A stretch of 64,000 nt of DNA, from positions 186,001 to 250,000 of the forward strand of contig JANXCF010000002.1 of the NCBI GenBank assembly GCA_025059995.1, written 5' to 3'. Below the pieces are notes generated by a model that worked only from the letters and a program-made list of their open reading frames with translations, was not told where the DNA came from and searched no databases. A program made the translations under genes and the position numbers. This stretch comes from Leptospiraceae bacterium (lineage in GTDB: Bacteria; Spirochaetota; Leptospiria; Leptospirales; Leptonemataceae). The stretch's first letter is position 1. The number at the start of each line of letters is the position of its first letter. Below are positions 34,467-44,163 of the stretch, piece after piece.

Positions 34467-36896
34467 TTAATCATTAAATCTCATTTTCTTTTTTTCTCCA
34501 ATACCGAGTTCTTCGGGGGTGATTCCTAATTCTTCCATCAAGATTTCTCTTTGATCTTTGATTTTTCCTGACATGTAGCAAGAATAATCATTTGGTGCTG
34601 TAACAAGAAGATTGTCTTTTATTATTGGTTTCAATCGATAGCCGCACTCAAAAGTTTCTACTTCTTCGGGAATTTCTTTGGAAAATTCAGGGAGAGGTTT
34701 TTTTGTTTTTTCGTAATATCTACGCATGATACGTCCTAATGTGGGAGCTGCTACACTTCCACCAGCTTGACCATGTCCCAACGTGATAGTAGAACGATCA
34801 AAGCCAAACCAAAGGGTAAATACGAACTCAGGATTAAATGCCGTCACCCAAGCATCGGACCAGCTTGATGTGGTTCCCGTTTTTCCTGCAAAATCTCCTT
34901 TGAAGTTTTGACCACGTATGCCAGAAGTAAGGGTTCCTTTTTGGACGGCGGCTTCCATCATTTTTCTCATGATAAAAGCTGTTCCTTCGGAGATTACTTG
35001 GATTTCTCCTGTTCGAACTTTTTGTGCGATATTTTGTTTTACGAGCTCTTCTTGGCTATAGATGATTTGATTGTTTTCATCAACCACATATCGAATAGCG
35101 TAAGGAATCACATCTTTCCCTTCATTGGCGATGATTGCGGTTGCTACTGCCAATTCTTTTGGTGTAATTTCACTTGCTCCTAAAGAAAGTGATGGTTCAG
35201 CTTTTAGACGATAAGGGTTGGTAATCTTCATGAGTTTTTGAGCAAATTCAATGATGGGTTTCGGACCAGTTTTATTGTAAAGATCCACCGCACATGTATT
35301 CAGTGAATAAGCAAATGCAAAGGTAGCAGGAACTAATCCATAATAACTTCCTTCGTAATTTGTTGGGGTCCATACCGTTCCATCATCGAAAATAATTTGC
35401 ATAGGTGTATCACTCAATACAGACATGGAATTGATCATTCGATTCTCAATAGCAGAACCATAGACAAAGATTTTAAAAGCGCTTCCAGGTTGTCTTAAGG
35501 CGAAAAGTGCACGATTAAACTGATTTGTTGGAGAAAATTCTCTTCCACCAATCATTGCTCGGATTCCACCAGTGGAAGGATCAATGCTTATAAGGGCACC
35601 TTCTACTTGTAAATTGTGTGAAAATCCTAAGGTTCTTTTTCGGATTTCCGTGAAGGCAGAGTTTTCATTTTGTAAGGGTAAAAATAAAGTCAGACCTTCT
35701 AAACTATCTAGTAAGTTTTCTTCGATATAGGATTCTAAAATTTGCTTATTGGTTGGTTCACTGATTTTGGGTTTTCCAATAGGAAGGATGTTTGATAAAA
35801 TTTCATAAATGTCAAATAGTTCTAAATCCACTCCGCTTTTCCCATCCGCTAAAGCATGAGCTCTTCCAACCTCATCAGCACTCTTTAGGGTTTGTAGCAT
35901 TTCTTCTTGGGATATTAATTGTAAGTCTAAGTCAAGAGTAGTATAGACTTTGAGTCCACCTCCGTAGAGTTTTTCATATCCTATACTTGGTTCGTTTTTC
36001 AAAATGGTTTCAACGTAATTTGTGAAGTAAGGAGCTAAATTGAGTCGATCTGCTCGTACATTTGTGGAAGGAGAATTCGTAATGAAGCTTCCCCAATACT
36101 TGTCCCAGAATTGATGAAAGATTTTTTGAGCTATTTCTTCTGAAATCATTCCCTCGTCGGCTAAACGATTTAATACAAACTGGTGTTGCTCTCTTGCATT
36201 TTCAGGAAATTTATACGGAGAAAATTCAATGGGTGATTTAGGGAGTCGTGATAAAAGAGCCGCTTCTCCTATGGTCAGATCTTCAACCCTTTTATTGAAA
36301 TAAATTCTTGAGGCACAACTAAGTCCTTCACATCCATGACCGAAATACACTAAGTTGAGATATAGTTCTAAGATTTCATCTTTGGAAAGATTTTGTTCTA
36401 ACTTTAGGGCTAAAATTAGTTCTTTGAATTTCTGGGTGTAAGTTCTTTTTCTTTCTTTATAGTAGTTCAAATAGAGGAGTTTTGCTACTTGTTGGGTGAG
36501 AGTAGAACCCCCTTGCACGATACGACCAGCCATCACGTTTTTGACAAATGCACGAAAAATTCCCGGAATATCAAAACCTATATGATGATAGAATTGATCA
36601 TCTTCTACGATAAGAAAAGTCTTCAAGACTGTTGGTGGAACTCTTTCTAAAGGAGTGAGCTCAAACTTGTGGATGAATAGTTCAGCAAAAGGTTTTCCAT
36701 AACGATCATAAAGTATAGTTGGCTTTGATGGTTGATATGCTTTGAGTAAAAACAAATCCCTATCATCAACCTCAGACAAGACCAATCCAAAAGAGATCCC
36801 TACGATGATGGTGATAAAAACCAAAAGTATTTTGTGAAATTTCAAAACTTTGCTTTTTGCAATTTCTTGATAATTATTAACTTGACTATTTTTCAT
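34467..36896 (-). CDS. Penicillin-binding protein 1A (bifunctional peptidoglycan synthase)
   Basis: 809 residues. An N-terminal transmembrane anchor (ILLVFITIIVGISFGLVL), then the GT51 glycosyltransferase domain with catalytic glutamate in IVEDDQFYHHIGFD, GGSTLTQQVAKLL and ELYLNLVYFG. The transpeptidase domain has the SxxK motif in RQPGSAFKIF, the SxN-type AYSLNT, and KTGTTSSWSDAW. It polymerises and cross-links peptidoglycan in the periplasm. Length and motif order match PBP1A. Confidence 0.94.
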   Translation of the reverse strand: MKNSQVNNYQEIAKSKVLKFHKILLVFITIIVGISFGLVLSEVDDRDLFLLKAYQPSKPTILYDRYGKPFAELFIHKFELTPLERVPPTVLKTFLIVEDDQFYHHIGFDIPGIFRAFVKNVMAGRIVQGGSTLTQQVAKLLYLNYYKERKRTYTQKFKELILALKLEQNLSKDEILELYLNLVYFGHGCEGLSCASRIYFNKRVEDLTIGEAALLSRLPKSPIEFSPYKFPENAREQHQFVLNRLADEGMISEEIAQKIFHQFWDKYWGSFITNSPSTNVRADRLNLAPYFTNYVETILKNEPSIGYEKLYGGGLKVYTTLDLDLQLISQEEMLQTLKSADEVGRAHALADGKSGVDLELFDIYEILSNILPIGKPKISEPTNKQILESYIEENLLDSLEGLTLFLPLQNENSAFTEIRKRTLGFSHNLQVEGALISIDPSTGGIRAMIGGREFSPTNQFNRALFALRQPGSAFKIFVYGSAIENRMINSMSVLSDTPMQIIFDDGTVWTPTNYEGSYYGLVPATFAFAYSLNTCAVDLYNKTGPKPIIEFAQKLMKITNPYRLKAEPSLSLGASEITPKELAVATAIIANEGKDVIPYAIRYVVDENNQIIYSQEELVKQNIAQKVRTGEIQVISEGTAFIMRKMMEAAVQKGTLTSGIRGQNFKGDFAGKTGTTSSWSDAWVTAFNPEFVFTLWFGFDRSTITLGHGQAGGSVAAPTLGRIMRRYYEKTKKPLPEFSKEIPEEVETFECGYRLKPIIKDNLLVTAPNDYSCYMSGKIKDQREILMEELGITPEELGIGEKKKMRFND

Positions 36897-36915
36897 CCTC
36901 GACCTTCTTTGAAGT

Positions 36916-37794
36916 ATGCAAACATATCAATATGAGGTGCGATATCCAACACTTACTGATGGCATCTTTCGTTTATTGATTCTATTTTCCATTACCTTTA
37001 TCTTACAAGTATTGGCAACCATTTTTTCTTTGCCATATTTTTATTCTTTAGTGGTTGTCGGGGGTGAGATTCACTGGATAGCGTTTTTTACTCATTTTTT
37101 CGTTTATCCCATAAGCATTGGGGGTTTTATCAGCTTTATTTTCGAAATGCTCCTTCTGTGGAGTTTTGGTTCTGAATTGGAATTACTTTGGGGGACTAAA
37201 AACTTTTATCGATACTTTTTTATTTCTATTTTTGGTGGGGCATTGATGATCTTTTTGGTGGGTTTTTTTCTTCCCGGAATGATTGCTTATTCTGCAACGG
37301 CGGGGATTTCCGCTCTCCTTTTGGCATATGCGATTTTGTTCCCTAATCGTCAGGTTTTGTTTTTCTTCGTGATTCCTTTGAAAATGAAATGGGTGGCTTT
37401 GATTCTCTTTATCTTTTTAGCTTTGGGTTCTACAAATCATTTTTTATTGAATATCGGTGGAGTGATTAGCGCTTCTTTGTATTTGCTTTACACGGTAAAA
37501 GCTGGCAGACTTCGACAAGAAAATCGCCATTACTCAACCAGAAGCAGCTCTCAGGTATCGAGGATTTTTTATGATGAATCCCATGAAAAAGAAAGTCCCT
37601 TACAAAGACTCAAAAACCGAATCGAAGAATTCAAGAAAAAACGAAGATTGGAGAAAAAACGTCAAGAGATCCTCCGACGCATTGAAATGAAAGAAGAGTT
37701 GGATCGCATTTTAGAGAAAATTTCAAAACAAGGAATGAATTCTTTGACGAGTGAAGAAAAAAAGTTCTTAGATAGGGCTTCCAAAGAATTATAA
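36916..37794 (+). CDS. Rhomboid-family membrane protein, probably proteolytically inactive
   Basis: 292 residues. About six helices of the rhomboid fold, with the loop LLWSFGSELELLWGTKNFYRYFF and the segment ending ILFPNRQVLFF. The catalytic GxSG position reads SATAG (Thr128 at the serine position by its 15-residue distance from Phe-Pro), and the histidine in the last helix is Asn179 (LNIGG). Both catalytic residues are therefore lost. The C-terminal helical tail ends SLTSEEKKFLDRASKEL, a tail I associate with rhomboids of leptospires and Bacteroidetes (DUF6576). A pseudoprotease role is inferred. Confidence 0.78.
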   Translation: MQTYQYEVRYPTLTDGIFRLLILFSITFILQVLATIFSLPYFYSLVVVGGEIHWIAFFTHFFVYPISIGGFISFIFEMLLLWSFGSELELLWGTKNFYRYFFISIFGGALMIFLVGFFLPGMIAYSATAGISALLLAYAILFPNRQVLFFFVIPLKMKWVALILFIFLALGSTNHFLLNIGGVISASLYLLYTVKAGRLRQENRHYSTRSSSQVSRIFYDESHEKESPLQRLKNRIEEFKKKRRLEKKRQEILRRIEMKEELDRILEKISKQGMNSLTSEEKKFLDRASKEL

Positions 37795-38646
37795 ATCAGG
37801 AAAAAGAAATCTTAATTTTTGAAGTTGTTCTGGATTTCGTTTTTCCTTAGAAGTTATGATTGCCTTTTCCACGGTTCCCCTGTAGGGGTTAGGAAGTTTC
37901 ACAACATCAGGGAGGATAGCTTTTAGAAGTTTTTTTGCGTTTTCTGTGTTTCGGTGGAGATTTTCTATCACCATCTCTACACTTACAGCTTCTTCATCTT
38001 CCTTCCAGCAATCGTAGTCCGTTGACATACAAACCATTTGGTATGAGATTTCTGCCTCTCTTGCCAATTTCGCTTCTGGTAGAACACTCATGTTGATGAT
38101 ATCAGCTCCCCAACTCCGATAAAGATGGGATTCAGCTCTTGTAGAAAAAGCAGGTCCTTCCATGCAAATTAGCGTTTTGTTAATGTGCATATTTACATCA
38201 AGAATATGTCTATAGGCATAAATCACTTCTGCCAATGAATGAGAAAAGGGATCAGCGAACATGATGTGTCCAACAACGCCATTTTCGAAAAAGGTGCTGG
38301 GACGTATTCCCTTAGTTCGATCGATAATTTGATGAGGAAGAACAAAATCCCTTGGCTTTATTTCTTCTCGAAGAGAACCCACAGCAGAAAAAGCAATGAT
38401 ATGCTCAACTCCTAAAGATTTCATAGCAGCAATATTGGCTCGATAAGGAACTTCTGTGGGATTGTAAACGTGACCTCGTCCATGTCGTGATAAAAACGCA
38501 ATCAAAATATCTTGGTACTTTCCAATGAAGATAACATCCGAGGGTTTGCCCCATGGTGTATCGGGATAGTATTCTTTGATGATTTCAATCTCTTCTATTT
38601 GGTAGAAACCGGAACCACCAATCACACCCACAACAACAGAATCCAT
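37789..38646 (-). CDS. mtnP: S-methyl-5'-thioadenosine phosphorylase
   Basis: 285 residues of the trimeric MTAP/PNP family. Signatures: GVIGGSGFYQIEE at the N terminus, SRHGRGHVYNPTEVPYRANI, and the substrate-site segment INMSVLPEAKLAREAEISY with Met. It cleaves methylthioadenosine (a by-product of spermidine and SAM metabolism) to adenine and methylthioribose-1-phosphate. It is divergent from the TetR regulator with a 120-base shared intergenic region. Confidence 0.9.
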   Translation of the reverse strand: MDSVVVGVIGGSGFYQIEEIEIIKEYYPDTPWGKPSDVIFIGKYQDILIAFLSRHGRGHVYNPTEVPYRANIAAMKSLGVEHIIAFSAVGSLREEIKPRDFVLPHQIIDRTKGIRPSTFFENGVVGHIMFADPFSHSLAEVIYAYRHILDVNMHINKTLICMEGPAFSTRAESHLYRSWGADIINMSVLPEAKLAREAEISYQMVCMSTDYDCWKEDEEAVSVEMVIENLHRNTENAKKLLKAILPDVVKLPNPYRGTVEKAIITSKEKRNPEQLQKLRFLFPDL

Positions 38647-38713
38647 AGGTTCAAAGAAGAAATGGCATTGTTTTTGTCATTTCGAATTTTATTTGCAAAG
38701 CAAGGATTCTTTT

Positions 38714-38739
38714 TTGATTTTAGTTGACATTAAAATCAA
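38714..38739. promoter_or_regulatory. TetR-type operator candidate (9-bp inverted repeat) overlapping a -35 box
   Basis: A perfect inverted repeat TTGATTTTA - 8 bases - TAAAATCAA. Its spacer holds TTGACA at 38724-38729, a consensus -35 element; a TTAAAT at 38747-38752 with 17-base spacing could be the -10 element. The site is about 30 bases ahead of the regulator's ATG and also faces mtnP, so it suits autoregulation by TetR and possibly repression of mtnP. Confidence 0.5.
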
Positions 38740-38767
38740 TTTTGAGTTAAATCAAATATAATAAATT

Positions 38768-39430
38768 ATGAGTAATATCCAAATAAAAGAAAGAACAACA
38801 AAAAACAAACGAGAAAGGAGTGAAAGAAAGATATTCCAAGCAGCCATCAAGGTCATTGCTGAACAAGGCTATCATAACACTCGGATTTCTGATATTGCCA
38901 AAGAAGCTGGAGTTGCCTACGGATTAGTTTATCACTATTTCGGTTCAAAAGAAAATATCATGCAAAAGATTGTGGATGAGGTCACAAAAAAGTTTTCTGA
39001 AAAAATAGAAAGAATAAACACCGAAGGTATTCATACATTAGAAAAGTTAGCAAAGATTAGCGATTATATCTTTGATACTTATTTAGCAAGCAAAGAAATC
39101 ATTCAACTTCTTATCAATGAAGTCATAAAAGAACCTCGCATAAACAAAGAAAAATTGATCGGAGAACGAATTATCAACAAGATCTCTGCAATCATAGAGG
39201 AGGGAAAACAAAAAAAAGAAATTTATTCATTCATTGAACCAAAAATATTTACGTTAGTATTTTTTGGTTCTATCCAAATGCTTCTTTCAGCCTTGGTGAA
39301 CAAGTTTTATGAAATTGATGATTCTAATAAAGTACAAGTAATCAAAAAATTCAAAAAGCAAATTCGCTCTATGTTATTAAATGATTTAGAAAAATCCAAC
39401 AAAACTTTTCTTTCGAACAATGAGTTATAA
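38768..39430 (+). CDS. TetR-family transcriptional regulator
   Basis: 220 residues. N-terminal helix-turn-helix of the TetR type (RKIFQAAIKVIAEQGYHNTRISDIAKEAGVAYGLVYHYFGSKENI). The C-terminal ligand domain is all-helical. Such proteins with this N-terminal sequence often control fatty-acid or efflux genes. The target is unknown; a palindrome in the upstream region is the likely operator. Confidence 0.9.
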   Translation: MSNIQIKERTTKNKRERSERKIFQAAIKVIAEQGYHNTRISDIAKEAGVAYGLVYHYFGSKENIMQKIVDEVTKKFSEKIERINTEGIHTLEKLAKISDYIFDTYLASKEIIQLLINEVIKEPRINKEKLIGERIINKISAIIEEGKQKKEIYSFIEPKIFTLVFFGSIQMLLSALVNKFYEIDDSNKVQVIKKFKKQIRSMLLNDLEKSNKTFLSNNEL

Positions 39431-39431
39431 A

Positions 39432-40763
39432 TCACATCAAGTGGATTTCTTTTGCGATTAGGTCCTCATAAGTTTCTTTTTCTCTGATGAGCTTGATGGT
39501 TCCGTCCTTACGTATAAGGACCTCTGCTGGTCGTGGTCGGCTATTATATTGGGATGCCATTGAGAAACCATAAGCACCCGTTGTGAGGATGGCTAAATAC
39601 TCACCTTCTTTTAGTTGAGGTAGGATCCGATCCCGTGCAAAAAAATCCCCAGTTTCGCATATCGGACCTACGACATCAACATTCATCAAAGAAGTTTTGT
39701 TTTGCCGAACGGGAAGAATAGTATGGTAAGCAGAATACAATGTTGGACGTATGAGATCATTCATAGCTCCATCTACTATGTAGAATATCTTGTCGTAGTT
39801 TTTTTTGATGTATTGAATTTTGGTTAAAAACATGCCAGCTGGTCCCACAATACTTCTTCCTGGTTCTACTAAAATTGTGGCATGAGGGATTTCTTTCCAA
39901 GGAAGTTGAGTAAGTAAAGTTTCTAAATATTCTTTTGGGGTTGGAGGATTTTCGTCTTTGTAGCGGATTCCTAAACCACCTCCTATGTCAAAATACATGA
40001 GTTTTTTGTATTTGTTGAAGATTTTTATTAATTCTTTTGAACGTTGTAGAGCTTCGATTTTGGCGTTGAGATTTACTATCTGTGAGCCTATGTGGTATCC
40101 TAATCCCATGACTTCGATGTGCTTTAACGCTAATGCTTGTTTTAGAACATGTTCGAATTCTACATGAGAAATCCCAAACTTGTTTTCTTTTAATCCTGTT
40201 GATATGTAGGGGTGAGTTTGCGGATCGATGTCAGGATTGACTCGAATATTTATAGGTGCCGTGGTTTGTAGCTCTTTTGCGATTTCGTTAATCACAATAA
40301 GTTCGCTCGGTGATTCTACACTGAAAAGTAAAATGTTTTCTTTGAGGGCAAAAGAAATTTCTTCTTTACTTTTGCCAACTCCCGAAAACACAATTTTATT
40401 CGATGGAACATTGGCGATTTTACATTTATAGAGCTCCCCACCACTTACGATGTCAGCTCCCAATCCATAATCTTTGATGATCTTCAAGAGACTCAAATTC
40501 GAATTGGCTTTTACAGAGTAGCACAAAATGACCGGGTGATTCCGAGCACCATCAAGGTAGGATTGGATCCTTGATGCTAAAACCCCTTCAGAATAAACGT
40601 AAAGGGGGGTAGAAAATTCTTCTATGACTTTTAGAAGAGAAGTATTGGAAAAATGCAAGATAGTATCTTGATACTCTACACCTTCGAATTCCATAGGTTC
40701 GTTTTTTTTCAAAAGTTTCTCAAGAGTAGAGAATTTTGATAACACAAAAGTTTGATTTTTCAT
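39432..40763 (-). CDS. lysA: Diaminopimelate decarboxylase
   Basis: 443 residues of the fold-III PLP decarboxylases. PLP-binding Lys85 lies in LCYSVKANSNLS; further motifs are GLGADIVSGGELYKC, VEPGRSIVG and, near the C terminus, GPICETGDFFARDR with the active-site Cys. It makes lysine from mDAP, the product of the dapD pathway. The start region is divergent from the coiling-protein-like gene. Confidence 0.93.
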   Translation of the reverse strand: MKNQTFVLSKFSTLEKLLKKNEPMEFEGVEYQDTILHFSNTSLLKVIEEFSTPLYVYSEGVLASRIQSYLDGARNHPVILCYSVKANSNLSLLKIIKDYGLGADIVSGGELYKCKIANVPSNKIVFSGVGKSKEEISFALKENILLFSVESPSELIVINEIAKELQTTAPINIRVNPDIDPQTHPYISTGLKENKFGISHVEFEHVLKQALALKHIEVMGLGYHIGSQIVNLNAKIEALQRSKELIKIFNKYKKLMYFDIGGGLGIRYKDENPPTPKEYLETLLTQLPWKEIPHATILVEPGRSIVGPAGMFLTKIQYIKKNYDKIFYIVDGAMNDLIRPTLYSAYHTILPVRQNKTSLMNVDVVGPICETGDFFARDRILPQLKEGEYLAILTTGAYGFSMASQYNSRPRPAEVLIRKDGTIKLIREKETYEDLIAKEIHLM

Positions 40764-40826
40764 AACTTTTGTCGAAAAGACTAAAAAAAATTTACAAAAA
40801 GAAGCATTTTTTTAGATGGAATCAAA

Positions 40827-41642
40827 ATGATAAGAATCATTGGTTTAATTTTTTTACTGTTTGTTTCTGTAATACAAGCTCAGAGTTTAGAAAAAAAACC
40901 CGACACAGAGGTGCATATCCCAGATACAGAAGTTCGAGAAGAAACAGAAATCCAATGGCGAGATTACGAAATCCCGAGTCAATTCCCCGAACTCCAAATT
41001 TTGGATCGAATGGATGCGAAAAAGAACGAACAAAATCTAAAAAAAGCCAAAGAATATTTTGATCTTTCAATCAAAATCATAAAAACGGCAAGACAAGAAA
41101 AAGAATTAGTGCCAAAACAATTCCAGCATTACCCCGAACAATATCCATGGCAGATTCACGAAAAAGAAGAAAAAATCAGAAAAAAGCAAAATGAAATCAT
41201 GGCTCAAGCTTACCAAAAATCCAAAATCTATATCATCAAAGGATTGGAAGAATTAGAAAAGATCCAATCCCCAAAGGTAATCAAAACAGATTACTATATC
41301 CACCTAAAAAGTAACCTCATTCGGCATTTTGTGTTGACTCAACTTTCTTTGAACGACATTTCGGGAGTAATACCTCTGATTGAAGAGTATTTTCAACTGA
41401 AAGAATCCCACAAAGAAGAACCACCACCCTACAAAATATTAGCTTATTGTTATCAAAGATTAGAACAAGCATCTATAAAATCAAATACCTCAGAAGAAGT
41501 CATTTTGGAATACCGAAGAAACAAATATAAAAATTTGCTACAATACGTGAAGCTAAAGTACGGAAGTCAATCCCCTCAGTATGAATACATAAAAAAACAA
41601 ATGGATCGAAACCTCATTCAAAACCTTATGTTTTTGTTTTGA
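40827..41642 (+). CDS. Periplasmic protein resembling leptospiral flagellar coiling proteins (FcpA/FcpB-like)
   Basis: 271 residues with a signal peptide cleaved after VSVIQAQ. The mature protein is helical and Lys/Glu-rich, with KAKEYFDLSIKIIKTA, QNEIMAQAYQKSKIYIIKG and a C-terminal LLQYVKLKYGSQSPQYEYI. These stretches and the length resemble FcpA/FcpB, which form the sheath of the periplasmic flagellum in Leptospira and give it its curve. I rely on remembered resemblance, so this is a moderate call. If right, the gene is diagnostic for Leptospirales. Confidence 0.48.
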   Translation: MIRIIGLIFLLFVSVIQAQSLEKKPDTEVHIPDTEVREETEIQWRDYEIPSQFPELQILDRMDAKKNEQNLKKAKEYFDLSIKIIKTARQEKELVPKQFQHYPEQYPWQIHEKEEKIRKKQNEIMAQAYQKSKIYIIKGLEELEKIQSPKVIKTDYYIHLKSNLIRHFVLTQLSLNDISGVIPLIEEYFQLKESHKEEPPPYKILAYCYQRLEQASIKSNTSEEVILEYRRNKYKNLLQYVKLKYGSQSPQYEYIKKQMDRNLIQNLMFLF

Positions 41643-41694
41643 GAAAATTTTGATTTGAAAGAAAATAGGCTTGGGTTTTATCGAAACCTAAAGC

Positions 41695-44163
41695 ATGAAG
41701 AAACAAATCTTTAAAAATGCATACGTGAAAAGTTTAGTTCCCTTTTTTTATCCTGAAAGTATAGCGATTTTATATGCCAAAAATGAAGGAGTCTCCAAAC
41801 AAGTCCTTTTGAATCTAATCCAAAATCCTTTTGGTGGGGTGATTTATCCCATTAATCCTGACGAAACCAATGTTTTGGGTATTAAAACTCATGCTTCTCT
41901 GGATGATGTGTCAGAACCCATTGATTTGGTGATTATCACGGAAGATTATCCTTATGCCTTCACATGTCTTCAAGAATGTTTGAGGAACAAACATAAAATC
42001 CAAGCCATAATGCTGATTTCTTTCGGTTTTCGAGATGATAGTCTCGTTTATAGTAAACTCAAAGAAACTTTTTTAGAAACCCTTCGGAAAGAAAATATTC
42101 GTGTTCTTGGTCCTAATTCGATTGGAATTATTTCTCCCTATACGAACTTTAATGGTAGTATACTTTCCTTTGAATTTAACAAAGGGAATATTGCTTTTTT
42201 AACTCAAAGTGGTTCTATAGGAAGTTCTATTTTGGATTGGTCCATCCAAAGAAAAATTGGCTTTAGTGGTTTTGTTTCTTTGGGATCTTCGATTGATGTG
42301 GATTTCGGGGAATTGATTGATTACTTTGGACATGATCCTCATACCAAAAGCATGATTCTATATTTAGAAACAATCAAGAATCCAAAAAATTTTCTCTCCG
42401 CGGCTCGGGAGATTTCGTTGAGTAAACCGATTGTTGTTTTACGTAGTGGAAAGTTTCCTCAAACCCAGAGTCTTATTAGAAGAAGAAGTGGTCATCCCAT
42501 TGATGAAGAAGTTTTAAACGCTGCCTTTCATCGCTGTGGGATTTTACGAGTTGAGACCGTTGAAGATTTATTTTTCATGGCTGAGGTTCTTTCAGAACAA
42601 ATGATACCCACCAATCATCATTTGGCAATTATCTCGAATGGAAGTGGGCTTACCTTTCTTGCCATGGATAAATATTTGGAACACTACGGTTCGTTTGTTG
42701 AGTTCAGTAAAGAAACAAAAGAACAAATCAAAAAAAGAACAAGTATCAAAGTCATAGAAAATCCTTTGATGCTTCCGCCAAATAGCTTAAGCAAAGATTT
42801 TATCGAAGTTATCAAAATATTGAATGAGGATCCCGTAGTTGATGGGATTTTATTGATTTTAGCTCCTTCTTCTATTTTGGATTTTCAGGATTTGATCCAT
42901 CAAATCATAACCATTAAAACTACCATCAAAAAACCTTTTTTAATAAGTTTAGTGGGGGGAATTTTTATCGAAGATAGTTTGGAAAAAATCCGCAATGCAA
43001 ATATACCTGTTTTTGATTTTCCGGATCAAGCAGTAAAGATTTTTCACTACATGTATCGTTATTATGTTTCGATACGAGCTCTTTACGAAACGCCAGAACC
43101 TCTATCAAAAGAAACTTATGATTACTTAACAATATTTCAAATCTTTCATCAAGTAGAAGAAAAAAGCTTTAATGTTCCTACTGAAGAGATTACTTTTTCT
43201 GAAGAAGAAAGCATGAAAGTAATACAATCTTTGGGAATCATCGAAGTCTTAGAGAAATTTTCTGAATACAAAGAATTAAAAGTCAAAGTTGGTTCATTCG
43301 TAGAAAGGATTATGGGACCTATTATTTATCTCCAAGTGGATTTGGATGAGAAAGCGAAAATTCCCATCAAAGCTTTAGGATTACCACCATTGAATACCAC
43401 CCTCGTGAAAAGAATGTTTGAAACTTCAACAAATTTTAAATATGTTAAATTTCATGAATCAAACTTGGAAGCTTTGCAAACCATATTAATCATAATTAGT
43501 AATTTTGTTTTGGAATTTCCTCAAGTTTGTGAATTTGAATTTACAATTGATTTTTCTGTAGATGGATTTCGAGTTTTATCGCCAATATTGAAAATTTATC
43601 ATCCCAATCAATTTTTGAAAAATTATGTTCTTCCTGTGATACGTCCTTATCCCAAACAATATATTGAAATCACTACCTTGAAAAATGGTTTATCAGTGCT
43701 TTTTCGCCCCATTCTTCCCGAGGATGAACCTTTGGTGATAGAATTTCATCAAAGTTTATCAGAACGAAGTGTATATCATCGATATATGCAACCTTTAGAA
43801 TTAAAACATCGCATTAAACATGAAAGATTAGTTAGAATTTGTTTTTTGGATTTTGATAGAGAAATTGCCATCATAGCTTTGGATCGAGAAAATTCTAAGA
43901 TTTTAGGAATAGGAAGGCTTTCTCATCATCCTTACAGAGACGAATCAGAATTTGCTATTTTGATTTCTGATGCTTATCAAGGAATGGGAATTGGAACAAA
44001 ACTATTAGAAAAACTATTAGATATTGCAAGAAAAGAAAAAAAGAAAACCGTCTATGGCATCATTCTGAAAGAAAATATCCCTATGATAAAGGTTTGTGAA
44101 AAATTAGGTTTTCAAATTCACTCTATAGATATCGATTTAGTAAAAGCTGAAATCAGTCTATGA
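41695..44163 (+). CDS. Pat/PatZ-like protein: acyl-CoA synthetase (NDP-forming) region plus GNAT acetyltransferase
   Basis: 822 residues. A CoA-binding domain (FYPESIAILYAKNEG) and succinyl-CoA-ligase-like domains (LTQSGSIGSSILDW) are followed by an ATP-grasp remnant and a C-terminal GNAT domain with YQGMGIGTKLLEKLL. The phospho-histidine loop, normally SHTGA, reads RRRSGHPIDEE, so synthetase activity is unlikely. This is the plan of Salmonella Pat/E. coli PatZ, which acetylate lysines of metabolic enzymes. The stop overlaps polA by 4 bases. Confidence 0.83.
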   Translation: MKKQIFKNAYVKSLVPFFYPESIAILYAKNEGVSKQVLLNLIQNPFGGVIYPINPDETNVLGIKTHASLDDVSEPIDLVIITEDYPYAFTCLQECLRNKHKIQAIMLISFGFRDDSLVYSKLKETFLETLRKENIRVLGPNSIGIISPYTNFNGSILSFEFNKGNIAFLTQSGSIGSSILDWSIQRKIGFSGFVSLGSSIDVDFGELIDYFGHDPHTKSMILYLETIKNPKNFLSAAREISLSKPIVVLRSGKFPQTQSLIRRRSGHPIDEEVLNAAFHRCGILRVETVEDLFFMAEVLSEQMIPTNHHLAIISNGSGLTFLAMDKYLEHYGSFVEFSKETKEQIKKRTSIKVIENPLMLPPNSLSKDFIEVIKILNEDPVVDGILLILAPSSILDFQDLIHQIITIKTTIKKPFLISLVGGIFIEDSLEKIRNANIPVFDFPDQAVKIFHYMYRYYVSIRALYETPEPLSKETYDYLTIFQIFHQVEEKSFNVPTEEITFSEEESMKVIQSLGIIEVLEKFSEYKELKVKVGSFVERIMGPIIYLQVDLDEKAKIPIKALGLPPLNTTLVKRMFETSTNFKYVKFHESNLEALQTILIIISNFVLEFPQVCEFEFTIDFSVDGFRVLSPILKIYHPNQFLKNYVLPVIRPYPKQYIEITTLKNGLSVLFRPILPEDEPLVIEFHQSLSERSVYHRYMQPLELKHRIKHERLVRICFLDFDREIAIIALDRENSKILGIGRLSHHPYRDESEFAILISDAYQGMGIGTKLLEKLLDIARKEKKKTVYGIILKENIPMIKVCEKLGFQIHSIDIDLVKAEISL

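Noticed and set aside
40769-41062. 97-codon open frame overlapping the coiling-protein-like gene
   Set aside because: Out of frame with a gene that has a clear signal peptide; its Asn/Arg-rich sequence is a shadow.
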